Source: Luidia sarsii (taxonomy: Eukaryota; Echinodermata; Asteroidea; Paxillosida; Luidiidae). From it: a DNA stretch of 64,000 bases. Each line of letters begins with the position of its first letter. The first letter of the stretch is position 1. The translations under genes and the position numbers were made by a program. The notes under the pieces are model-generated. The model saw nothing but the letters and a program-made list of their open reading frames with translations, did no database searches and had not been told where the DNA came from. Location: positions 9,012,556 through 9,076,555 of the forward strand of contig OX465110.1 of assembly GCA_949987565.1 (NCBI GenBank). Reading direction: 5' to 3'. This document shows positions 1-9,143 of the stretch, piece by piece.

Positions 1-1094
1 TCCTACCCTGTCTGCCCTGTCTCGCACTGCCCTAACACGTCTTGCCCTGCCTTGCCCTGTCTCTGTCCTGTCCTGTCCTGTCCTGTCCTGTCCTGTCCTG
101 TCCTGTCCTGTCCTGTCTCTGTCATGTCCTGTCCTGTCCTGTCCTGTCCTGTCCCGTCATTCCCTGATGACATTCCCAACAATGTGACTTTCCCCCCGCT
201 CCCCCGAGGAAAGACGAAAGGTAAAAATACTTCGCTTAGTCAAGAAAATCACGCCTCTCGTTTGCTCCCACTTCCAAGGTGACGACTTCGTCAAGGTGTA
301 TCATTCGATGAGACACCAAGGCATGGATCTGATGCGCAATCAGGACAGGTTCCTCAGATCCAGTGTCAAACGTCTTCGTTTGCTGTTGAGCATACTCGTA
401 TGACTCGTGATTCGATCGAGTCATATTCTCCATGCCCCGGACTCGAATCACGACATCAAATGAGTCGGATTTAAGCTTGGATTCAAATGAACTGACTCGG
501 ACTTGGACTCAGACTTGCCTTGCGTTACTTGTGACTCAATGAAAAAAAAACCACTACTTTGTCTTTGTGATACTATTGCACTCCAAGATAGACTGCAATC
601 GTCATTATAGTGGCTTTCACACCCTGACTCGCATCGTAGTATTAGGATACATGATTTGATTAATGATCTTCCTCACTGTAAAAACGAACTGCACCTCATG
701 CACTTCTGCAACGGCACATATTTGTCCCAGAATCATGAACACTTGAGGCACCTACTGTACTACATGCACATGAAATACTGTAGCTCAAGCACATGGGGCA
801 TTGCAGTCACTTGAGCAAAAATCAGATGAGGTGCATGAAGTGCTTCATGCAGAAGAATATCTCCCTATTTATTGTACCTCAAGCACATTGAATGAAAGTG
901 AGCATCACCTCATGCGCATGTATCGTGCACCATGTGCCTCAACATACTTAATCGATGTGAGCACCGTTTTTATAGCTCTCAACGAATTTCTCATGATTAT
1001 TTCCTTTGACATAGTGCCCAATGTTACAGTGGGCACATTACTGGCACCTGTGTTTTCAATACCGTATTGAATTCAATGGTGACTCGTTACACTG
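1..1094. other. Intergenic block with two simple repeats
   Basis: The block opens with a C/T-rich stretch that becomes a (TCCTG)n pentanucleotide array (about 60-157). From about 440 to 540 there is a degenerate GACTCG/GACTTG run that resumes at 1578-1710, on the far side of the inverted-repeat element. Between 690 and 960 the words CTCAAGCACAT and ACTTGAGGCAC recur loosely. No coding sequence is supported; the short frames lack recognisable domains. Confidence 0.5.
60..157. repeat. (TCCTG)n microsatellite
   Basis: About sixteen near-perfect TCCTG pentamers are read directly, with one TCTCTGTCATG interruption near 115-125. Confidence 0.95.
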
Positions 1095-1579
1095 CGTTCA
1101 CACTTGATCCCGCAAGGAGGATCAGATCCTGCGGTCACGGAGGATCTGATCCAGTGCTGCATTCACACTGGATTCTGATCCTGCATTGATCGCGCATTGA
1201 GCAGCGGAAACGCTCTCCAAAGGTTATCCACGTAGGTCACTAGTCATGCGCAGTAGAACGTCAGCACGGCCATGACGCGCGAAACACATAAACACATACA
1301 TGTAGGGCCTACACAAAGTATTGTTTTCGCGCGTTTTTCCAGGCATGGGCCGGATGTGGTCGCTGTAAACCGCAGGATCAGATCCCGCATTGCGTCCACA
1401 CTTGCATGTTGATCTCGCATGCGGGATCAGACCCGGGTCTGATCCTTCCCAAAAGGAGGATCAGATCCCGGGATCTGATCCTGATGGCGCAAGCGTTCAC
1501 ACTTGCGTTGATCGCACTTTGATCGCCCTTTGATCGCCCTTGCGGGATCTGATCCTCCTTGCGGGATCAAGTGTGAACG
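1095..1579. mobile_element. Inverted-repeat element with perfect 35-bp ends, internal end copies
   Basis: The first 35 bases (1095-1129, beginning CGTTCACACTTGATCC) are repeated exactly in inverted orientation at 1545-1579. The interior holds further copies of the end sequence near 1163 (GCATTCACACTGG), 1393 and 1492 (GCGTTCACACTTGCG) and many GGATCAGATCC palindromes, so the whole element can fold. It has no coding capacity. This is the structure of a non-autonomous inverted-repeat DNA transposon. The superfamily is not assigned because the target duplication is obscured by the GACTCG repeat that flanks both sides. Confidence 0.75.
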
Positions 1580-2352
1580 TGACTCGGAGTCGGGGTCGAC
1601 TTGGATAACCCTTGGCAGGGACGCGGACTATGGGCTGCGGCTTGGGGCCTCGGACGCGAGAAATGAACTCTGACTCGGCCCCCGATACTGCTGCGACTCC
1701 AACACGAGTCTGCTTCCCGGTGACGGTGCGCGGCCAACTCGCCGGTTCGTGTCCAATCTATACAAAACAGTGACAAATGAACTGTGGAAAGGGGGTCGAG
1801 CTTCGTCTACTATTTATTTGCTCGACTCACATATTGCCGCCGAATTTAGAGAAGGAAGCGAAATAATGACACGGGTTTAAACAATCAGAGACGGGGCGAA
1901 GCTTACAGGTGCATCTCGCAGAACCAACACACCATAAATTAGGCTTCCAACACGTACAAGAAAAGACAGACGATAAAAAAAATGCCGAAACTCACCAGGT
2001 GGGGCGTAAATTAATCTTGGGGGGAAAACGTCTGGGGTCTCAATAGCTTGGCACCTTCATTGAGGGCGGACGACCGCTGTCTCGTGCGCTTCAAGAGAGG
2101 GGTGTACAGGCTAGGAGAACGGGTTTTCACCTGTCATCGTTCCAGTCTGTCGATTGGTAGCCCCCCCCCCTTTCTTCTTTCTCGACAAGACACGGACATG
2201 ATCTCCCCCTCCCCCCTCCTTGGAAACATCAGGTCACCCACCGACGACGGATTTATGCTCCGGGTGTAAATATTTAGGGTCGGACCCCTTGAAACAGGTG
2301 TCAGACGCGTTGGCCACCGCCCAGGAAGGAAGCGAGAACCCACCGGTGATCT

Positions 2353-2355
<3 letters not shown>
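1580..2355. other. Intergenic, degenerate GACTCG repeat then unique sequence
   Basis: 1578-1710 is a degenerate GACTCGG/GACTCC run like that at 440-540. The remainder is unique sequence with a C-homopolymer near 2161-2170. No gene is seen. Confidence 0.5.
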
Positions 2356-2438
<83 letters not shown>

Positions 2439-2516
2439 TGTCTCTCTCTGTCTCTCTCTCTATCTCTCCCTCTCTCTCTCTCTCTCTCTATCTCCCCCTT
2501 TTTCTCTCTCTCTCTA

Positions 2517-2554
<38 letters not shown>

Positions 2555-2563
2555 TCTCTCTCC

Positions 2564-2604
<41 letters not shown>
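2356..2604. repeat. (CT)n microsatellite, about 250 bp
   Basis: An almost uninterrupted CT dinucleotide tract with scattered TATCTC, TGTCTC and CCCTC variants. Its open frame encodes only Leu-Ser repeats and is not a gene. Confidence 0.97.
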
Positions 2605-2605
<1 letters not shown>

Positions 2606-2639
2606 ACAGACCTGTTAATCATAGGTGACGCGTTGCGTA

Positions 2640-2772
2640 CTGTCAAATGGTTAAGTCGGTTAATAGGTTAGTCGGTTACTTGGTTAGTTGGTACTAAAGT
2701 TGGTTAGTCGATAAGTTGGTTAGTCGGTGAATGGTTACTCGGTTAGACGATAAGATGGTTAGTTGGTTATTT
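2640..2772. repeat. Degenerate (GGTTAGTC)n repeat
   Basis: Repeated GGTTAGTCGGTTA / GGTTAGTTGG words with 4-bp periodicity. The complement of this type of array (CCAACCAA) is found at 15290-15670. Confidence 0.8.
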
Positions 2773-2784
2773 GCACATCTGGAA

Positions 2785-2865
2785 AGGGTCGACAGGGTCG
2801 AAAAAATTCCGCGCATTGTGATTGGACAACGTGTTGCAAACTCTTGAGGGCGCACTAGTGTCAAT
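2785..2865 (+). repeat. Dispersed repeat, partner of 19893-19965
   Basis: The stretch AAAGGGTCGACAGGG, ATTCCGCGCATTGTGATTGG, CAACG, TTGCAAACTCTTGAGGGCG and CACTA is matched in inverted orientation at 19893-19965 with few substitutions. The unit contains an ATTGG (inverted CCAAT) and ends in GAGGGCGCACTA. Its class is unknown. Confidence 0.7.
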
Positions 2866-2897
2866 CCACGTATTACTGTAGCCTATTGCACACACAT

Positions 2898-3123
2898 TTT
2901 ACGAATCGATGGATCAGGCTCGGGCTCAGGCTTCGTCTATGCCTGACCAAACCTGGAAATCCAGTGTGGTTTGTCGCCGAACTTGAGAGTTTGTTGGCTT
3001 CAAAAGTACAGAGCATTCATCAAGAATCTGGGACCAAACGCTTGTTTCTAGATGCCTGTGAAATTATAACGGAAATATAACCAAAATCTAAGCCCGAGCC
3101 TAAGCCTTCATTTTGTAAATAAC
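2898..3123 (+). mobile_element. MITE family 4 copy (GGCCGTTTNCGAAATG ends), degraded left end
   Basis: An inverted pair, GGCTCGGGCTCAGGCTTCGTC-like on the left and CCCGAGCCTAAGCCTTCATT on the right, encloses the same core (TTGTTGGCTT, ACCAAACGCTT, TAGATGCCTGTGA) as the intact copies at 32070-32277 and 53415-53639. The left terminal GGCCGTTT is mutated to TTTTACGAATCGATGG. There is no coding capacity. Confidence 0.75.
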
Positions 3124-3290
3124 CACAGTCTGACCGTTTTTTCTCGAATCAAAATCATTATATATAGGCAGAGGCCTGCTCGCGTTGCGCATACAAAAAA
3201 TCCCCCGTTGAGTTGCCTCGTCGTATTTCTTGCGTCGAAACTTTGTATTTCGGCAACACATGGACATAATTTTGTATCAGAAGAAGCAAT

Positions 3291-3572
3291 AGATTTGCGG
3301 TGACACCATGTATAATTGTGAGTATGTGTGGTTCTGAAAAGAATCGGAGGAACTCAAATTTTCGAACAGTGTACTCTGTTCGTCTTCAGGAGACTGCTGG
3401 TCTCCCAGTTAGAATCCAGCAGTCTCCTGAAGACGAATAGAGTATACTGTTCGAAACGTCGAGTTCCTCCGTTTCTTTTCAGAACCGCACATACTCACAA
3501 AAGAGAAATTTACATGGTGTCACCGCAAACCTATTACTCCTGCTATTCTCACCATGCAAACCTTCGAATCTC
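3291..3572. mobile_element. Foldback element (GGTTTGCGGTGACACCATG family), copy 1
   Basis: The left arm begins GATTTGCGGTGACACCATG and the right arm ends CATGGTGTCACCGCAAACC followed by ACCATGCAAACCTTCGAATC. The arms (about 100 bp each) are near-perfect inverted copies meeting at about 3400-3420. Each arm carries its own smaller hairpin. In the right arm CTGAAGA (3427-3433) is followed by a 7-bp stem 3434-3440/3447-3453 and then AAACGTC. This is the most symmetric copy in the window. It is non-coding; the stop-free stretches across it arise from the palindrome. Confidence 0.85.
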
Positions 3573-3928
3573 ATTTATTTTGTATTTCTTTTAAAAGCTA
3601 ATGAGGTACTCTTACCAGTGGTCAAAATGTCGAAACTCAAATGTGGACAAGAATCCTCATTATGGCGTACCGGGCCACATTTGTTATCGTGGCTCGAGCC
3701 CAAGCCACGAGTCGTACAAGCCTGCATTGTCTGCCCCAATGGCCGCCCAAGCGTTCTCTTACCGAGAGTGAAGACCCAACGCTGAACTGAACAAAGCAAA
3801 GCAAACCGTTGGACTCCCCCACTAATGCACGACACCGCTGAGGTCAAGCTGGCAAGATGCTGGCACTTGAGAACGACACCCACGGGTTCGAATCACTCCA
3901 GAGCTGAATGTGCGATCTTATCACGAGC
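3573..3928. other. Intergenic; possible tRNA-like SINE head at 3827-3895
   Basis: The region lies between two mobile elements. At 3827-3895 an A-box-like TGGCAAGATGCTGG and a B-box-like GGGTTCGAATC are spaced as in a tRNA, suggesting a degraded SINE of a different family from the GGCTGGATAGCTCAG type. Nothing else is supported. Confidence 0.3.
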
Positions 3929-4273
3929 TTTAAAGGCCTAATACAACATTGGGAAGATCGGAAAACATCGATGTCCACAGATTTCCTTTCAATTTAGTGA
4001 ATTTACACAGTTTGTAGATGATAGAATCCTCATGTTGAAACCTTACGGTCTGGGATGCTGCACTTTTCGAGAAATCTTCACCCGACAAATAGTTTATTAC
4101 TCGAAACTATTTCTTACACTATACAGGCTGGTGCGTAAACCGTGACGATTTTTTCTGCCTTTTTCTACTTTCTCAGATTTCCATTTGAGCTTGAGTATTG
4201 TTTTTTTGGAATGTTTAATGGTTTAAACTGTGGCAATCTTGTGACTTTACCAATGTTGTATAGGGCCTTTAAA
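3929..4273 (+). mobile_element. MITE family 1 copy A (TTAA-flanked, AGGCCCTATACAAC ends)
   Basis: The element starts TTTAAAGGCCTAATACAAC and ends GTTGTATAGGGCCTTTAAA. The terminal inverted repeats abut TTAA on both sides, the duplication typical of piggyBac-type transposons. The body (AGATCGGAAAACATCGATG, TCCTCATGTTGAAA, ACTATTTCTTACACTA, TTTTTCTACTTTCTCAGAT) is shared with 19085-19457 and 47330-47660. It is about 345 bp with no open frame, so it is non-autonomous. The superfamily call is inferred only from TTAA. Confidence 0.85.
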
Positions 4274-4604
4274 AAGCAATAATAATAATTGTCATTTTTT
4301 TGTTCGGTAATAATAATGGGTTATATACTGACCTGTTTAAGGCAACATTGGCGTTGTTTCGTTGGGCACGCATATTGGTGCGGAGACGCTAAGTTGTAAA
4401 ATTAATGGTATCCGACACTATACTGAACGTATCCGTATGCGCGCACAACGAAAAGGGGAATCACGTGAAAACGGGGGAAATCTATGTCGCCCTTGCACGG
4501 CGAATCAGGTCGTTGAGTTCTTCTATCTATCTGTCTATCTCGGCTGCGAACTGAATGGACCTTCATCTTCCCTACATCAATCGAACTCACACAAAATCCA
4601 CTCG
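4274..4604. other. Intergenic, no feature seen
   Basis: AT-rich then unique sequence. The overlapping short frames on both strands show no domain or codon signature. Confidence 0.4.
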
Positions 4605-5110
4605 ATTGGATGGGAGGCCAGCATCTAAGAGCTGGATAGCTCAGATGGAAGAGCACTGGAACGTTAATCCAGAGGTCTCGGGTTCAAATCTCAGTCAGTC
4701 AAAGTTTTCTTTGCCAATTTTTTCAATTTGTTCAAAAGTTCCCAGTCAGTTTTTCCTTTGTTTGTTTGACTTGAATTGAAAAAAGCTGCATTCACTTGAT
4801 GTGATCCCCGAGCTGCCGTATAGCCAGGTTTACAACACTTAGTTGTTTGCATCTGAATGATCCTGGAGATATACGGCAGTTACTGGTTGAATTGCTTCTG
4901 ATTGGCGCCCCCACCCTGGCAAAGACTATAATTATAGCTGACTATTTGGGAGGCCACCATCTAAGGGCTGGATAGCTCAGATGGAAGAGCACTGGTACGT
5001 TAATCCAGAGGTCTCGGGTTCAAGTCCCGGTCCAGTCAAAGTTTTCTGTGCCAATTTTTCAATTTGTTCAAAAGTTCCCAGTCAGTTTTTCCTTTGTTTG
5101 TTTCAAAAAC
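4605..5110 (+). mobile_element. tRNA-derived SINE, tandem dimer
   Basis: Two tRNA-like heads (4630-4700 and 4966-5037) are separated by a shared body. The second head folds as a cloverleaf: acceptor GGCTGGA/TCCAGTC, A box TAGCTCAGATGG, B box GGTTCAAGTCC. Both heads are followed by the same tail (AAAGTTTTCT, CAATTTGTTCAAAAGTTCCC, AGTCAGTTTTTCC). The body between heads carries GAGCTGCCGTATAGCC and its imperfect complement GAGATATACGGCAG. The body-then-head order recurs on the minus strand at 49815-50245, so the dimeric arrangement may be the mobile unit. Pol III transcription is inferred from the boxes. Confidence 0.85.
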
Positions 5111-7360
5111 AAATCGAGATACATTTTCTTTGAGAACTTCCTTCGCCGCTTTTAGCAAAGGCTGACTGGTGCGGAGGAGGGGGGGGGGGGGGGGTTCGTG
5201 AAGAGAGGGGATGGAATCGGGTGGCGATGGGGGCTTGACGCGGTCGGAGTGTGGCAAGGCTGGCCGGGTGGGTGCGCCGTGGTGGTAGGGGGGCCGTGAG
5301 AGCCCCGGGTCTACCGTCTGAGGGGGCGACGCTACGGGGAACGGCCGCGTCGACTCCCCGCTGACAAAATAGTGCACGGCGGTGTTATGGGCTTACGGGG
5401 GGCCACGCTCTAGTTAGCAGTATACCCCTCGACTCGTTCTTTTGTCCACAAGACGGTTTCCACACTCGAGAGTGAGACTCACCCCTGATTGGTAGCCACC
5501 ATTACCCCCCTCTCCCCTTAATCAAACAAAATATTAATAAAGTAATCAATCGATGAAGGAGACAAGAGCAGTTTACGGGACCGGCATCTGAAGCAAATTA
5601 AAACTCTTGGTTTAACAAGGGAGCAAGGAAACAGAAGGTGTTCCAACTTGCGAAGTTCAAAAGTTCCTCGTGTGCTCATTATGGTTTGATGTACCAGCGC
5701 TCTGTCCAACTGAGCTATCCAGCCGTTGGGTGAGGGCGTTATGACGTGAACAAGAAGGGGGCCGGGGCTGGTCTGCTATAGGTTGGTATCATCAGTTCAA
5801 ACTCCACGGTAAAGTCAGTCGAGACTTCGGGGATCGAGTACCTAACAAACACAGCCATTCCGTGGACTCATAACAGCCGCAGTCCGGTCGGCTGTCGTCG
5901 TCTCCGTTGTTTGAACGGGGGACATGACACCGGTAACGTTTGCCCATCCCTCGGTGGTCTTCATCCTCGTTACCTCTGAGACCAACCCGGTCCCCCCCCC
6001 CCACCCTCCCTCCTCGCCCGCCCCGAAACGCCACAGCCGTGCACCAACAGTCTACGAGCTATACCCCCCTCCCCCTTCCCCCATCACTACAAAACCTCCC
6101 CGGAGATACGAGGTCTGTGAACCCACGCGAAGTAAAGGCAGGTAAACCCCCGGCCTCGGCACTCGAAGGAAAAGAAAATACCCCCTCCAGTACCACTCTA
6201 AATCCCTGGCCGGGTTTGGACAAGTCTTCGAGTTCGGTCCGATTCCTTTTTTTCGTGGGCCCCGTCTGTCTCCACACACATACACACACACACCGGGTTT
6301 TTTTTTTCAAGAGATGTCAGCAGATTACCAACCCTACTCGACGACGGAGAGGAGCTCGGTATACAAGATGCCCCAGCTGCCTGCTTGGCCGACCGGCTAA
6401 GTCCTCGGTAAACTTGGCGAATTACTGGTCGGGTCTTTTGTGTGTGTGTGTGGAGGGGATGGCTGAGAAAAGGACTTTCTGAATACAAAACGAAGGAAGA
6501 AAGTCAGGGAAAGAGAACAGTCCCACCGTCCTCTTTTGCTACAAGGGATGGGGTTAGCCGTGGTTGAAATACAGAGCGTTTACTCAAGACAATGGGGATT
6601 CGATTCCTGAAGATAGTTCAGGATGGTTCAAGTCGGTCTTACGTCCATGATGTTTGAACCTTTGGGTGTTTAGCTTTTTTTAAACCGAGGTTCCATTCCC
6701 CAGTGTGTTTTGCATTCTCGTTTTTAGAAATTGACAGAGTGGGTTGAAGGTTGTGGTGTGAGGGACTCCCCCTGATGGTAGCACGGAAAGGTCGCCGTAT
6801 GTTTGCCAACACTTTTCAGAACTTGGGCCCGAAACCGAAGCTACATGGGAGTTAAACAGCGTTATTGTACTAGTCAATATAGCCAAAGCGACCACAGTGG
6901 GCGATCGACACAATGCCACTTTTCTCCCCAAAATTGGCGACTGGAGAAGAGACTAGGGTCATACTTCAATTTTGAAGGGGCACTGATAGATTTCATTTTT
7001 CAGACGACTACTCAGAACTCTGATGCGAAAGCGAAACTGCTAATCATTAGACCACAGCTCTCGCAGCGGGCGTTCAAAATGGGGGTGCCCTCTTTTATCT
7101 CGAATCATTTGCGACTCGAGAAGAGACTAAGATTTCCCATTAATTTTATCAACGTGGAGGCGCAAAACAGCCAGCGCCAGTCCGCCCATACGGACATCGG
7201 TATTCCAAATAGGACCCCCCCCCTCCCCGCCCCAAACCATCCACCGAGTTAACTCAGCGGCGTGGTTTGGATGGAAACCACGTGGCCAAGGTGGCGCGTG
7301 TAGAGACGACCGCAATAAGTGACAGGACTACTAAGTACTGACCGGCAATTTTGCAGCCAG
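5111..7360. other. Intergenic block with G and C homopolymers and one SINE head fragment
   Basis: Contains a long G tract near 5168-5194, a (CA)n near 6277-6295, a (GT)n near 6437-6452 and several C tracts. A minus-strand SINE head fragment lies at 5684-5726. Overlapping frames of 60-180 codons on both strands are proline/serine-rich, conflict with each other and show no family signature. No gene is supported. Confidence 0.45.
5684..5726 (-). mobile_element. SINE head fragment (5' half of tRNA-like region)
   Basis: On the minus strand it reads GGCTGGATAGCTCAGTTGG followed by ACAGAGCGCTGGTAC, matching the heads at 4630 and 4966 up to the anticodon arm, then diverges. Truncated. Confidence 0.7.
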
Positions 7361-7575
7361 ACAAGATTTGAAAGTTTGCACGGTGGAAGTACCAAGTTGA
7401 AGGTTTGCAGCAACACCATGACGGAGTGTGGCAGCGATGATAGTTGGAATCCAGCAGTCTCCCGAAGACGGGAAGAGTACATTCCGGCCGAAACGTTGAG
7501 TTACCGGCTCTTTTCAGAGCCACACTTCGTCTCAACAGAGATGTGCTAAAATGGTGTCACCGCAAACCTGCCACG
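7361..7575. mobile_element. Foldback element copy 2
   Basis: The left end is AAGATTTGAAAGTTTGCAC followed by GGTTTGCAGCAACACCATG; the right end is ATGGTGTCACCGCAAACC. The right arm includes CAGTCTCCCGAAGACGGG and GCCGAAACGTTGAGTTACC. The left arm is shortened compared with copy 1. Confidence 0.8.
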
Positions 7576-7654
7576 AAATTTGCTGCCAGTACGCAGACCC
7601 CCGGGCACATCTGTCAGTGTCATGCTGCTTGTTTTCAACGTGTTACGGAACCAT

Positions 7655-8405
7655 CACTTTCCCTCCCCTCCCCCTGCCCCTGCCTCTCTCCCTGAACCCT
7701 CCCCTTCCTCTCCCCCACCCCTCCCCTACCCTCCCCTCCTCGTCCCCCTTCCCGTCCCCCTCCTCGTCCCCCTCTCCGCCCCCTCCTCGTGCCCCTCTAC
7801 GCCCCCCTCCCCGTCCCCCTCCTCGTCCCCCTATCCGTCCCCCTCCTCGTCCCCCTCGTCCCCCTCCCCGCCCCCTCCTCGTCCCCCTCTCCGTCCCCTC
7901 TCCGTACCCCTCCCCGTCCCCCTCTCCGTCCCCCATCCGTTCCCCTATCCACCGTCCTATCCGTCCTCCACTCCGTCCCCCTCCCCGTCCTCCTCTCCGT
8001 CCTCCTATACGTCCCCTATCCATCCCCTATCCGTCCCCCATCCGCTCCCTATCCGTTCCCCTATCCGTGCCCCTCTCCGTCCCCCTCCCCGTCCCCTCCT
8101 CGTCCCCCTCTCCGTCCCCCTCTCCGCCCCCTCTCATATCCCCCCATATCCGCCCCCCATATCCGTCCTCCTATCCGTCCTCCTATCCGTCCTCCTCGTC
8201 CCCGTCCCCCTCCCCACACCCCTCCACGTCCCTCTACCCGTCCCCCTCCCCGTCCCCCTCCCCCATCCCCCCTTCATGTTCCCCTCCCCGTCCCCCTATC
8301 CGTCTTACTCTCCGTCCCCGTCCCCGCCCCCCTCCCCGTCCTCCCTCCCCGTCCTCCCTCCCCGTCCTCCTCTCCCTCTCCCTCCCCGCCCCTCTCCCCA
8401 TCAAT
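7655..8405. repeat. C-rich minisatellite, about 750 bp
   Basis: Repeated CGTCCCCCTCCC / CGTCCCCCTCTC units of roughly 12 bp with insertions of ATC and CTC. The plus strand is almost pure pyrimidine. The complement has dense runs of four or five G, so quadruplex formation is plausible. All three plus frames stay open only because the array lacks stops; they read as Pro/Ser/Arg repeats. Confidence 0.93.
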
Positions 8406-8940
8406 CTTGTCGATCCCGCCTTTGGAAAGTTTAAACAGGCAGCGAAGAGCGGTGTCCGGCAGTGAGGAGGTTGAGTGTGTCCTTCTCCTCCAACTGCCCA
8501 ATTCAGTGACCTCTACTCGGACCTGCTATGACCCAAAATGACCCCGAGCGCCTCTCCCCACCCGACCCCCTCCGGCCGGGAGGGGGGGGGGGGGGAGGGA
8601 GAGACGAGTTTCTTCCACAGATCACAATAAGAAGCTATTACAGGCCAATTAGCCCGTACAGCCAGCGACCTCGCCGTAATTGGTGTCCTCACTTTCCTTC
8701 TGCAAAGGAGGAGGAGGAGGGAGAATTAGGAGGGACCAAACAAGATCTCCTCGCTTCATCAACGCTGCTCGATAGCCAGCACAATGCAAGCTATTAGTCT
8801 GCAATCCTATTAGTCCTAAGCTGCAAACAGAGGCTTACCGAACCCACACCCAAGGTCTGATCGAATACACTCCATCATTATTGCATGCGTCTCAGCGATG
8901 GATGCCCGCAAGCCCTTCTCGATACTTCGCGGCAAATTGT
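8406..8940. other. Intergenic, no feature seen
   Basis: Unique sequence with a G tract (8581-8600) and a short AGG run near 8706-8722. No supported gene. Confidence 0.4.
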
Positions 8941-9143
8941 CTGCGGTGGCGCTCCATCTCTTTTCGAGATGGAGATGGAACTGAAGTGAGCCGGTAACTC
9001 AAAGTTCGATCGTCAGGAGACTTGGACCAGTCTCTCATCAAAGCCTAAAAACTTCTCGAAATAGATGACTTGCGTGGTGTCACCGCAGACTTCCCACTTC
9101 TGCGCTTCCACCGAGCGAACCTACAAATCTTATAGATTTCCAA
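8941..9143. mobile_element. Foldback element copy 3, degraded
   Basis: The left end TGCGGTGGCGCTCCATC is mutated. The interior retains GAGCCGGTAACTCAAAG and CGTCAGGAGACTTGG (complement of the arm motif), and the right end has GTGGTGTCACCGCAGACTTCC. It lacks one internal hairpin. Confidence 0.6.

Noticed and set aside
2640..2772. GGTTAG-rich run as an interstitial telomere
   Set aside because: The repeat is GGTTAGTC/GGTTAGTTGG with 4-bp phasing and lacks TTAGGG arrays.
4966..5037. Functional tRNA gene
   Set aside because: Anticodon loop lacks U33, one mismatch in the anticodon stem, and the unit is one of many dispersed SINE heads with shared tails.
7444..7695. Recurrent peptide GRVYxARNVELPALFR across several foldback copies, suggesting a conserved protein
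   Set aside because: Similarity follows the DNA palindrome in both orientations and frames, with stops in other copies; it is a repeat at DNA level.
7551..8465. 304-codon proline/serine-rich open frame
   Set aside because: It translates the C-rich minisatellite; all three plus frames are open, which is expected for a stop-free repeat.
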